From an uncultured Paracoccaceae bacterium (GTDB taxonomy: Bacteria > Pseudomonadota > Alphaproteobacteria > Rhodobacterales > Rhodobacteraceae): a DNA stretch of 64,000 bases. Location: contig CANLYJ010000006.1 in assembly GCA_947495295.1 (NCBI GenBank), forward strand, positions 161,052 to 225,051. Direction: 5' to 3'. The translations under genes and the position numbers were made by a program. The notes beneath the pieces were generated by a model, which saw only the letters and a program-made list of their open reading frames with translations, was not told the origin of the DNA and did not search any database. Positions 16,745-24,473 of this stretch are shown piece by piece. Position 1 is the stretch's first letter; each line of letters opens with the position of its first letter.

Positions 16745-18437
16745 GGGCCACACGGATGGGGTCAAGCCCCTCGTCGCGCAAAACCACATCCAAACCACGG
16801 GTCAACTTGTCACGAATACGCAAGGCTTCCTTTTCGGTGGGGTCAAAGGACAAGGCGCGGTTCCACTGAAAGTGCGCCTCGATCTTGCGGCCAACGGCCC
16901 AATACACATCGCCCAGATGATCATTGATGACAGGGTCCACCGGTTCCAGCGATGCGGCACGTTCCATATAGCCCACAGCCTCTTCATAGCGGCCCAGTTG
17001 AAACAGAACCCAGCCAAGGCTGTCGATGATTGCCCCATTATCGGGGCGTGCAGCGGCGGCGGTTTCGATCATCGACAAGGCTTCATCCAGCTTTTCACCG
17101 CGTTCGACCAGCGAATAACCCAGATAGTTCAGAACCTGCGGATGATCGGGGCGCAAGGCCAGTGCAGCGCGAAAATCGGCCTCGGCCTGCGGCCAGTTAT
17201 CCACCTTATGAAAGGCGATGCCACGTGTGTAATGGACGAACCATTTGACCGGGCTGGCGCTGTCATAAATATCCAGGGCACGGGTATAGGCAGCGGCGGC
17301 TTCGGCAAAGCGTTCGGCGCGTCGCAGGGTATCGCCCTTGCTGGCATGAACCTGCGGCAGTTCCGGGTGGCTGCGGGCCAGGGCCTCCAACACTTCGATG
17401 GCGGCATCCTTGCGGCCCGCATCGGTCAACACCTCGGCACGGCCCAGCTCTGCGGCATGAAAGGACGGATCGTCGCGTGACACGCTGGCATAGGTTTCAT
17501 TGGCCAGATCATATTGCTGCAAATCATATAGCAACTCAGCCGTCATCAGAACGGCGGTGGTGCTGTCAGGGTCCAGATAGGTCGCGGCACGGGCATAAAG
17601 CAGGGTATAGGCATCGGGCGCGTCGCCATGCACGGCACCGGCCACCGCGTGGAAAATATCAGCCATGCCCTGAATGGGGCTGGTGATGGCGTCAAAGGCA
17701 ACACCTTTGCCCGCGCCCAGATCAGCGCGCAGATCGGCGACCATTGGATCACCGGGATTGGTAAAGACGGTGTCGACAATGGTCAGCGCATCATCATTGC
17801 GGCCCAGCTGGCTCAGGATCTGGGCATGGGCGATGGCACTGCGGGCGCTATACCGCAACTGGCCCGCTGCGGCTGCATCACCAAATACCGCCTCGGCACC
17901 TTCGAAATCCCCGACAGAGGCCAGCGCATAAGCCTTATGGGTCAAACCATAAAGCGCCATGCCTTCCCCTTCGATCACCTGATCAAAACTGGCCAGCGCC
18001 TTGGTCATGTCGCCTTCGCCCAGATGCGCCCAGGCCTGGATCAGCCCGTCGACAAGCGGGGCAACGGTGCGACCCATTTCCAGACCGGAAAAGACATCGG
18101 ACCATTCTTCATTCTTGGCGGCCTGCAGATAAAGGACCAGATGCGCCATTTGGCTTTGATAGCCTTGCGCGACAATCACCTCGGCCACCGGGATCGCCCG
18201 GTCAATCTGACCTAGCGCCATGAAAGAGGTCAGGGCATTTTCCAGCAGATAGGCATTGGCCGGATCAGCGATCAGGCTTTTGGTGAAATACTGCGCACCG
18301 CTGGCAAAATCACCCACCGTCCCGGCATGGCGTGCGGCCAGATAGGCGCCCGCATTGGGGTCGGCCAGAACCGTGTTTGCAGATGAAAGAAAGCACGCCA
18401 TCGCAATGGCGGAAATAGATCGACGAAGCACTGTCAC
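16731..18437 (-). CDS. Exported TPR-repeat protein
   Basis: The 568-residue product has a signal peptide (about residues 1-25, ending NTVLADP) and then repeated helix-turn-helix TPR units through to the C-terminus, the clearest being around WPQAEADFRAALALRPDHP and YEEAVGYMERAASLEPVDP. Such proteins act as periplasmic scaffolds; the partner is unknown. It is directly upstream of ispE with overlapping coding ends, a pairing that I recall as common in Rhodobacterales. Confidence 0.85.
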   Translation of the reverse strand: MTVLRRSISAIAMACFLSSANTVLADPNAGAYLAARHAGTVGDFASGAQYFTKSLIADPANAYLLENALTSFMALGQIDRAIPVAEVIVAQGYQSQMAHLVLYLQAAKNEEWSDVFSGLEMGRTVAPLVDGLIQAWAHLGEGDMTKALASFDQVIEGEGMALYGLTHKAYALASVGDFEGAEAVFGDAAAAGQLRYSARSAIAHAQILSQLGRNDDALTIVDTVFTNPGDPMVADLRADLGAGKGVAFDAITSPIQGMADIFHAVAGAVHGDAPDAYTLLYARAATYLDPDSTTAVLMTAELLYDLQQYDLANETYASVSRDDPSFHAAELGRAEVLTDAGRKDAAIEVLEALARSHPELPQVHASKGDTLRRAERFAEAAAAYTRALDIYDSASPVKWFVHYTRGIAFHKVDNWPQAEADFRAALALRPDHPQVLNYLGYSLVERGEKLDEALSMIETAAAARPDNGAIIDSLGWVLFQLGRYEEAVGYMERAASLEPVDPVINDHLGDVYWAVGRKIEAHFQWNRALSFDPTEKEALRIRDKLTRGLDVVLRDEGLDPIRVARGND

Positions 18438-18547
18438 AAAGAACCCTTTTGTTCGTTTTGCCGGAGCCTAGAGCGACAGAGCCTTTCATGCAAATGCGGC
18501 ATTGTCGGGGCGGCAAATTGTTGCAGGCCCGACAATGGTTCTGGGGG

Positions 18548-19186
18548 CTAGGCTGACCCCGGATGCAGATGTGCGCCCGCCGCGCGACGTTCCTGCAAGG
18601 CCTGCCGGACAATCTGAAACGCGGAGCTGAGGAATAGCGATGCCATGATCCCCGCGACGATCAGGTCAGGCCAACCGGTCGCCGTGCCCCATACACCAAG
18701 TGCGGCGATCATGACGGCAACGTTGCCAATGGCGTCATTGCGCGAACATAGCCAGACAGACCGGACATTCGCGTCGCCGTCCTTGTAACGGACCAGCAAC
18801 ATGACGCTGGCAAGATTTGTGGCAAGGGCCAGCGCGCCGACAACACCCATAATCTGCGCCTCTGGCACACCGATATAGAACACGCGGTAGGTGGTCGATC
18901 CGAACACCCAGACCCCCATTGCAAACAGGCTGATCCCCTTGGCCAGGGCGGCATTGGTGCGCACCCGCAATGACGCGCCGATCACCGCGAGTGAGATGCC
19001 ATAGGTCAGCGCATCACCCAGAAAATCCAGCGCATCCGCTTGCAACGCCTGCGATCCGGCCAGATGGCCCGCGCTCATCTCGACCGCAAACATGACCGCA
19101 TTCAGCGCAATCACCAGCCACAACCGTCGTTTATAGTCATCCGAGACGCCATCGAATTTGGCGTCATGCCCACAGCAACCTGACAT
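18548..19186 (-). CDS. Cation diffusion facilitator-type transporter with unusual metal site
   Basis: A 212-residue protein with about six hydrophobic segments and CDF-like organisation but no C-terminal cytoplasmic domain. The usual metal ligands (HxxxD in helices 2 and 5 of zinc exporters) are replaced by DFLGD in helix 2 and a CxxxD arrangement in WLCSRNDAIGN in helix 5, so metal preference may differ from zinc. The N-terminus carries CCGHD, a possible metal-binding tail. It is divergent from a MerR regulator, and its promoter overlaps a MerR-type operator at 19217-19247. Confidence 0.8.
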   Translation of the reverse strand: MSGCCGHDAKFDGVSDDYKRRLWLVIALNAVMFAVEMSAGHLAGSQALQADALDFLGDALTYGISLAVIGASLRVRTNAALAKGISLFAMGVWVFGSTTYRVFYIGVPEAQIMGVVGALALATNLASVMLLVRYKDGDANVRSVWLCSRNDAIGNVAVMIAALGVWGTATGWPDLIVAGIMASLFLSSAFQIVRQALQERRAAGAHLHPGSA

Positions 19187-19216
19187 GAAAACCCTCTTTG
19201 ATCTTGATTCAGTATT

Positions 19217-19247
19217 GTTGTAATGGCTCTAGTAACTAGAGGTTCAA
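19217..19247 (-). promoter_or_regulatory. MerR-type promoter/operator of the CDF transporter
   Basis: Read on the minus strand, TTGAAC (-35, at 19242-19247) and TACAAC (-10, at 19217-19222) are separated by 19 bases, the overlong spacing typical of MerR-activated promoters. The spacer holds the 15-base palindrome CTCTAGTTACTAGAG (19227-19241). The transporter start is 31 bases further on. Confidence 0.75.
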
Positions 19248-19262
19248 GAGGTTTTTTTGCAG

Positions 19263-19679
19263 ATGTTCACAATTGGCCAATTGTCCCGACAGACCGGCGT
19301 GAAAGTGCCGACAATCCGGTATTATGAGGAAACGGGTCTGTTGCCGAAGCCGGGCCGAACGGCGGGCAATCAGCGGCGCTATGACGGGGCGGGGCTGGAA
19401 CGGTTGTCCTTCATCCGGCATGCCCGGGATCTGGGGTTTTCCATCGATGCGATTTCGGGATTGATCGAACTGCAGGGGCACCCTGACCAATCCTGTCAGG
19501 CGGCGAATGATATCGCCTCCGCCCAACTGGTGGATGTGTGCGCCAAGATCAAAAAGCTCAAAGCGCTGGAAAAGGAACTGAACCGGATTGCCAAAGGCTG
19601 CGACGGGCAGGGGGTTTCGGAAAACTGCTACGTCCTTGCGTCTTTGTCAGACCACGCGCTGTGCGAGGATAATCATTAG
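19263..19679 (+). CDS. MerR-family metal-responsive regulator (ZntR/CadR-like)
   Basis: The 138-residue protein has the MerR winged helix (FTIGQLSRQTGVKVPTIRYY, EETGLLPKPGRT), a dimerisation coiled coil (CAKIKKLKALEKELNRI) and cysteines suited to metal sensing: one at the start of the coiled coil (SCQAAN, the Cys79 equivalent), GCDG, and a Cys/His-rich tail (NCYV, HALCEDNH). ATG 19263 is preferred over TTG 19257. It is divergent from the CDF transporter it presumably activates. Confidence 0.88.
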   Translation: MFTIGQLSRQTGVKVPTIRYYEETGLLPKPGRTAGNQRRYDGAGLERLSFIRHARDLGFSIDAISGLIELQGHPDQSCQAANDIASAQLVDVCAKIKKLKALEKELNRIAKGCDGQGVSENCYVLASLSDHALCEDNH

Positions 19680-19698
19680 ATCATCGCGGACATTTCCG

Positions 19699-19771
19699 CC
19701 CGGTCGACAGACCGGGCAGCGCCCGACTGCCCCCCTGGGCGGGCGCTTTCAGCGCGACGCCCGCGGTCGGG
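19699..19771. repeat. GC-rich intergenic hairpin element, copy A
   Basis: Two hairpins follow the merR stop: CCCGGT/ACCGGG (19699-19716), then AGCGCCCG (19718-19725) pairing with CGGGCGCT (19740-19747). The second has the same plan and near-identical stem as 22502-22535. A GTCGGGC arm near 19766 mirrors the GCCCGAC at 19722. It lies between convergent merR and ubiH ends. Confidence 0.55.
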
Positions 19772-19817
19772 CACCACCCTCCGTTCTTCGCTCATGCGGT
19801 CCAGTTTCTTGGCGGCA

Positions 19818-21029
19818 TCAACCCCGCATCAGCTTCGGCAAATCCCCCGTCAGTCCGGCCGCCTCGCGGATGAATCCCCGCCGCAGCCCGGGTGCGGCGT
19901 TCACCAAACCCATGCCGATATCACGTGCCACCCGCAGCAATGGGCTGTCGTTAGAAAACAACCGGTTAAACGTATCTGTAGCCAGCGCAAGCGTTGTCGT
20001 GTCAAACCGCCGCCATTGCTGATAACGGGCCAGCGGCTGCGGTCCGGCAAAATCTTCGCCACGGGCGCGCGCCTCTGTCAGGACCTCGGCCAAGGCTGCC
20101 ACATCACGCAGCCCTGCATTCAGCCCCTGGCCCGCAATCGGATGCACGCCATGGGCCGCATCACCCACCAGTGCCACACGATCCGCGATGAAACGATTGG
20201 CCAGCGTCAGACCCAGCGGATAGGAGAACCGGGCGCCCGTCAGGCTGATCTGGCCCAGAAAACTGCCAAAGGCAGGGCGCAGCGCGTCAAGGAATGCCGC
20301 ATCATCCATCGCTTGCAACGTGGCCGCACGGGCATCGCTTTCGCTCCAGACAATCGAACTGCGGTTTTCCGTCAGGGGCAGGATCGCCAAGGGGCCGTTT
20401 GGCATGAAAAACTGATGCGCGATGCCACCGTGGGGTTTTTCATGGGCCACCGCACAGACCACTGCGGTCTGGCCGTAGCCCCAGCCGGTGCGCTTGATCC
20501 CGGCACGGGTGGCCGTACCACTTGCACGCCCGTCCGACCCAACCAGCAAACGACCCGTCACCGCCTTGCCAGAAGCCAAGGTGACCGTCACTTGCGCGCC
20601 CTCAACCGCCTGCGCGACCACCGTTTCGCCCGCCAGATGGGTGATCTGCGGGGCGGCTTGCATCGCATCCAGAAAGGCGCGGCGCAGATGGCGGTCCTCG
20701 ACCATATAGCCCATCGGGCCTTCTTCGATCTCGGCATGATCGAAATGCATCATCCATGGGCTGGGGCCTTCACCCGCGCGGCCATCAGTGACCTTGATTT
20801 CCAGCATCGGCTGGGCGTCATCTGTCACCTGATCCCACACCCCTATTCCGCGCAACAGGCGTTGCGACGCAAGGGCCAGCGCATAGCTGCGCCCATCAAA
20901 GTCTGGTGCTGCGCGGGTATCCATTGGCAAGGCATCGATGATCGTCACCGTAAACCCTGCCTTAGCTGCCGCCAGCGCCAAGGCGGGGCCATTCAGGCCG
21001 CCACCCACAATAATGATATCCGTTGTCAT
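19818..21029 (-). CDS. UbiH/UbiF/COQ6-family FAD-dependent hydroxylase
   Basis: A 403-residue flavoprotein monooxygenase of ubiquinone ring hydroxylation. It has the N-terminal FAD motif DIIIVGGGLNGPALAL, a DGR segment (LLVGSDGRASGTAT) and the second FAD motif VALVGDAAHGVHPIAGQGLN, whose wording is diagnostic of the UbiH/COQ6 family. Which ring position it hydroxylates cannot be read directly. It is divergent from the amidase gene. Confidence 0.9.
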   Translation of the reverse strand: MTTDIIIVGGGLNGPALALAAAKAGFTVTIIDALPMDTRAAPDFDGRSYALALASQRLLRGIGVWDQVTDDAQPMLEIKVTDGRAGEGPSPWMMHFDHAEIEEGPMGYMVEDRHLRRAFLDAMQAAPQITHLAGETVVAQAVEGAQVTVTLASGKAVTGRLLVGSDGRASGTATRAGIKRTGWGYGQTAVVCAVAHEKPHGGIAHQFFMPNGPLAILPLTENRSSIVWSESDARAATLQAMDDAAFLDALRPAFGSFLGQISLTGARFSYPLGLTLANRFIADRVALVGDAAHGVHPIAGQGLNAGLRDVAALAEVLTEARARGEDFAGPQPLARYQQWRRFDTTTLALATDTFNRLFSNDSPLLRVARDIGMGLVNAAPGLRRGFIREAAGLTGDLPKLMRG

Positions 21030-21108
21030 GGGGCTGACTTAGCCCCAGTGAACCGGGATTGTCCATGCGCCCCTTGGCCGCTACCGTCTGCCCAAGGAAA
21101 GGGAGACG

Positions 21109-22449
21109 ATGATGGATGAATGGCGATGGATGACAGCTGCTGATCTGGGGCGGGGGATTGGTGCAGGCACAATTGATCCGGTCGCCCTGACCGAAGTCTA
21201 TCTGAACGCTATCGATGCCCATGAACACCGCGACCGGATCTATGCCCGCGTCACCCATAGGCGCGCACGGGCCGAGGCAGCCGCCGCAGCTGACCGTGCC
21301 AAGACCGGTTTTCGGCGCGGCCTGCTCGACGGGGTGCCCGTGTCGTGGAAAGACCTGTTCGACACGGCTGGGATCGGAACCGAAGCGGGCACAGCCCTGA
21401 TGGCAGGCCGGGTGCCGGACCGGGACGCGCTGGTGCTGGAAAATGCCACGGCCGCAGGGCTGGTCTGCCTTGGCAAAACCCATATGTCGGAAATTGCGTT
21501 TTCCGGTTTGGGGCTGAACCCGATCACCGCGACACCGCCATGTGTGAATGACGCTGACGCAGTGCCGGGCGGATCGTCATCCGGGGCCGCCGCCTCTGTC
21601 GCCTTTGGGTTGGCGGCGGCGGGAATCGGTTCTGACACGGGCGGGTCGGTGCGCATCCCCTCTGCATGGAACGATCTGGTCGGGCTGAAAACCACCCATG
21701 GGCTGCTGCCATTGGACGGGGTTGTGCCGCTTTGCCTGACCTTTGATACCATCGGACCGCTTTGCCGGTCCGTCGAAGATGCCAGCCTGCTGTTGGGCGT
21801 ATTGGGCGCGGAAAAGGCCACTGATCTGACCGGCGGCAGCCTTGATGGCGCGCGGCTGATGATCCTCGATACCATCGCATTGGATGATGTTCGGGCCGCA
21901 CCACGGGCCAGTTTTGATGCCGTGGTCGCACGGCTGCAAGCCGCTGGCGCGCAGGTCGAAACGCACAGCTTTGCGCCCCTTCATGATGCATTTGCGCATG
22001 CGGGCAACCTTTACGGGGCCGACAGCTATGGCTGGTGGCGGGACAAGGTCGAAGCCGCACCAGAAAAGATGTTTCCGCAAATACTGGAACGGGTGCGGGG
22101 TGGCCAAGCAGTCAATGCGGCGGATTACGTGGCGGGTTGGCAGCAGGTACATCAGATCCGCAAAGCCTATGCCGCAGCCACCGCTGGATTTGATGCGGTG
22201 ATTATGCCGACCGCCCCGATCCTGCCACCAGATGCAGCACGGCTTTTGACCGATGACGCTTATTACAAAGCCGAAAACCTGCTGGCGCTGCGCAATACGC
22301 GGATTGGCAATCTGATGGGCACATGTGCGGTGACTTTGCCCACTGATACACCGTCCTGCGGGATCATGTTCAATGGACCAGCCGATGGGGAGGCGGCATT
22401 GTTACGGCTTTGCGCGGCGGCGGAAAAGGCGCTGCAAAACGCCCCCTAG
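21109..22449 (+). CDS. Amidase signature family protein
   Basis: The 446-residue enzyme has the Ser-cisSer-Lys triad of the amidase signature family: the Lys in VSWKDLF, and the two serines within PGGSSSGAAASVAFG and GSDTGGSVRIPSAW. The substrate is not evident; it is too divergent from GatA context to call a Glu-tRNA amidotransferase subunit and stands alone. GGGAGA precedes two tandem ATG codons (21109 and 21112). Confidence 0.88.
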   Translation: MMDEWRWMTAADLGRGIGAGTIDPVALTEVYLNAIDAHEHRDRIYARVTHRRARAEAAAAADRAKTGFRRGLLDGVPVSWKDLFDTAGIGTEAGTALMAGRVPDRDALVLENATAAGLVCLGKTHMSEIAFSGLGLNPITATPPCVNDADAVPGGSSSGAAASVAFGLAAAGIGSDTGGSVRIPSAWNDLVGLKTTHGLLPLDGVVPLCLTFDTIGPLCRSVEDASLLLGVLGAEKATDLTGGSLDGARLMILDTIALDDVRAAPRASFDAVVARLQAAGAQVETHSFAPLHDAFAHAGNLYGADSYGWWRDKVEAAPEKMFPQILERVRGGQAVNAADYVAGWQQVHQIRKAYAAATAGFDAVIMPTAPILPPDAARLLTDDAYYKAENLLALRNTRIGNLMGTCAVTLPTDTPSCGIMFNGPADGEAALLRLCAAAEKALQNAP

Positions 22450-22480
22450 AATATAAAACGCCCCGCATTGAACAGGTACC

Positions 22481-22621
22481 CGGATCGCCTGTCGATCCGG
22501 ATCGCGCCCGACCCCTCCCCCCAGGGCGGGCGCGAAACTGTAACGGGCCATCATGTTGCAACCTCTGTGGATTTTGGTTTGGCAGTGCTCCAGACGTCCC
22601 CGCCCTCGGGGTCGGGCGCGA
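22481..22621. repeat. GC-rich intergenic inverted repeat, copy B
   Basis: A 14-bp perfect inverted repeat, TCGCGCCCGACCCC (22502-22515) and GGGGTCGGGCGCGA (22608-22621), brackets about 90 bases. The left arm also forms a local hairpin (TCGCGCCCG with CGGGCGCGA, 22502-22535) like that of copy A at 19718. A further hairpin, CGGATCG/CGATCCG, starts at 22481. The element lies between convergent amidase and rpmJ genes. Confidence 0.65.
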
Positions 22622-22679
22622 ACCTACCGTTCGGCAGCTAATCAACGTTGTGGATTATGCTTCCGCATAACGCATCAAA

Positions 22680-22710
22680 GAAAAAGGGCCGTGCCATCGG
22701 CACGACCCTT
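22680..22710 (-). terminator. Rho-independent terminator of rpmJ
   Basis: On the minus strand AAGGGTCGTGCC pairs with GGCACGGCCCTT (one G-U pair) around a GAT loop, followed by a T run. It lies 24 bases past the rpmJ stop. Confidence 0.85.
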
Positions 22711-22733
22711 TCAATCTGCTGCTTTCGCGTGGT

Positions 22734-22859
22734 TCAGCCCTGGCGGGCTTTGAACCGGCGTTGCGTCTTGTTGATCACATAGACGCGGCCCTTACGGCGC
22801 ACGACGCGGCAATCGCGATGGCGCTGCTTGAGCGAGCGGAGGGAGTTACGTACCTTCAT
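22734..22859 (-). CDS. rpmJ: 50S ribosomal protein L36, cysteine-poor form
   Basis: A 41-residue gene reads [20 protein letters not shown], then [21 protein letters not shown]. It is the YkgO-like form of L36: of the zinc-binding Cys3His motif of classical L36, only one Cys remains, so it should not need zinc. In Alphaproteobacteria this is often the only copy. Its terminator is at 22680. No Zur-type palindrome is seen upstream. Confidence 0.95.
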   Translation of the reverse strand: MKVRNSLRSLKQRHRDCRVVRRKGRVYVINKTQRRFKARQG

Positions 22860-22935
22860 GGGTCCGATCCTTCATGTCGCGGCGCGCGGATTGCGCCTTG
22901 GGTTACAATTACGGACCATTGGCCCTGTGAATTCA

Positions 22936-23010
22936 TGGTGGACGATACTGGGATCGAACCAGTGACCCCTTCGATGTCAACGAAGTGCTCTACCGCTGAG
23001 CTAATCATCC
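22936..23010 (-). tRNA. tRNA-Val (GAC)
   Basis: A 75-nt cloverleaf with encoded CCA. The acceptor stem GGATGAT pairs with ATCGTCC, with GTTCGATC in the T arm. The anticodon stem CTTCG/CGAAG encloses the loop TTGACAT, giving anticodon GAC at 22976-22978. Confidence 0.97.
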
Positions 23011-23160
23011 ATGTCCAAAATGCGCGGCCCGTCCCATAACGAAATGAGACGCGGGAGCCACCCACGTCAGTCGTGCGGTCTATAGAAGGAGTCGGAAGTG
23101 GGATCAAGGCCTTTTGGTAAATTCCAAAAACGCGCTATCTAGGGTGTGAAGGAGCATGAA

Positions 23161-24024
23161 TTGCCCGATTCTGCCTATCATCTTGCCCGGCCAAAGGCAC
23201 GCACCACGTCGGTGGTTTTTGCGTCACCGCATAGTGGGCGCAATTACCCCGAGGCTTTCCTGCGCCGGGCGGTTCTGGACGCGCGCGAAATACGGTCATC
23301 AGAGGATGCTTTTGTTGATCTGCTTTACGCTGATGCACCGGATCACGGGGCACCGCTGCTGACGGCCTGTGCGCCGCGCGCCTATCTGGACCTGAACAGA
23401 GGGCCGGATGAACTGGATTCTGCCCTGATCGAAGGGGTGCGGCGCAACGCCCATAACCCGCGCATCGCCAGCGGGCTGGGGGTGATCCCGCGTGTGGTGG
23501 CCAATGGGCGCTATATCTACAAAGGCAAGATCAGCCTGGCAGAGGCGCATACGCGTATCGCCAATTGCTGGCGGCCCTATCATGACCAGCTGCAAACGCT
23601 GCTGGACGAAAGCAACAATGCGTTTGGTGAGGCGATTCTGATCGACTGCCATTCCATGCCGCATGAGGCGCTGCAAAACGTGGGACCGCCGGGGGCAGCA
23701 CGGCCTGATGTGGTGCTGGGTGACAGGTTCGGCGCAACTGCAGCGGCATCCGTGGTGGAACAGGTCGAAGCGGCCTTTGCCAGCGCAGGGCTGCGGGTGG
23801 CGCGCAACATGCCCTTTGCGGGTGCATTCATCACGCAGCATTACGGGCGGCCGTCAAAGCAGCAGCACGCGATCCAGGTTGAACTGGACCGCGCGCTTTA
23901 CATGGATGAACAGACGCTGAAGCCGCATGCGGATTTCGATGCGTTCAAAACCCTGCTGAATGGTGTCATCGCCGAACTGACCGATATCGGACGGCCAGAG
24001 GCACAGCGGGTCGCGGCGGAGTAA
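23161..24024 (+). CDS. N-formylglutamate amidohydrolase family protein
   Basis: The family hydrolyses N-formyl-L-glutamate, the last step of one histidine degradation route. The sequence has VVFASPHSGRNYP at the N-terminus, DLNRGPDELD, and the zinc-ligand segment LIDCHSMP. No hut genes are adjacent, so the physiological substrate is open. The start is uncertain: AAGGAG at 23149-23154 fits TTG 23161; an in-frame GTG at 23146 would add five residues. The product is 287-292 residues. Confidence 0.85.
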   Translation: MPDSAYHLARPKARTTSVVFASPHSGRNYPEAFLRRAVLDAREIRSSEDAFVDLLYADAPDHGAPLLTACAPRAYLDLNRGPDELDSALIEGVRRNAHNPRIASGLGVIPRVVANGRYIYKGKISLAEAHTRIANCWRPYHDQLQTLLDESNNAFGEAILIDCHSMPHEALQNVGPPGAARPDVVLGDRFGATAAASVVEQVEAAFASAGLRVARNMPFAGAFITQHYGRPSKQQHAIQVELDRALYMDEQTLKPHADFDAFKTLLNGVIAELTDIGRPEAQRVAAE

Positions 24025-24090
24025 ACAGGAGCCGCAACCGGTTTGGGCGAGCGACGGGGCGGATAGTCACCACAAAAGACCGCAGCAAGC

Positions 24091-24118
24091 GTAGGGTGTG
24101 CATTCATGCGCACCTTTG
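24091..24118. repeat. 28-bp palindromic repeat, unit 1
   Basis: Identical to 24214-24241, with a 123-base period. The core GGTGTGCA-TTCA-TGCGCACC is a hairpin with one G-T pair. It lies in a 450-base gene-free region (24025-24473) between two convergent genes; the rest of that region holds unit 2 and a longer repeat at 24329. Confidence 0.8.
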
Positions 24119-24213
24119 GCAATTGCCTGGACGCGGGGCTGTGATCTGCGTTGGGACTAACGACTTGTCCCATCGGTGGGCCCTTTAAGCCATTATGTAC
24201 AGGTTCAGCCAGG

Positions 24214-24241
24214 GTAGGGTGTGCATTCATGCGCACCTTTG
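24214..24241. repeat. 28-bp palindromic repeat, unit 2
   Basis: Second exact copy of the 24091 element in the same orientation. The bases between the copies are not repeated, so this is not a simple tandem duplication. Confidence 0.8.
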
Positions 24242-24328
24242 ATAATCTATAGAACACGTTGCCAATCAAACCCTAACCCACGTTAACACTCCCCACCGCA
24301 CGCCCCCTTAACCTGCCCGATCCCCGTC

Positions 24329-24457
24329 AAAGGGTCCGACGTTTTGCCGACGCCCCGCCGACGCTTTGCCGACCGGCCATTTCCCAACAAAATAAGCCAT
24401 TAACCCACGATACGCGTGCAACCACCAAAACCCACCGCACGGTGGGGGCCAAGCAAC
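24329..24457. repeat. Long intergenic repeat (about 130 bp), copy 1
   Basis: Aligns by eye along its whole length with 53181-53311 in the same orientation. Shared landmarks in order are GGGTCCGACG, TTTGCCGACG, GCCGACGCTTTGCCGAC, AACAAAATAAG, TTAACCC, CGAT and ACGGTGGGGG. It contains internal GCCGACGCTTT-like reiterations. Both copies lie between 3' ends of convergent genes. Confidence 0.75.
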
Positions 24458-24473
24458 ACCGCCGCGCGCTGCC

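Noticed and set aside
20488..20709. Plus-strand frames inside ubiH
   Set aside because: No ribosome site or domain; ubiH on the other strand is certain.
22860..22935. Zur site before the zinc-free L36 gene
   Set aside because: No AATGTTAT-like palindrome is present; a GTTACAATTAC stretch has no dyad symmetry.
24091..24241. CRISPR array
   Set aside because: Only two units with a 95-base gap and no cas genes; the units are palindromic intergenic repeats.
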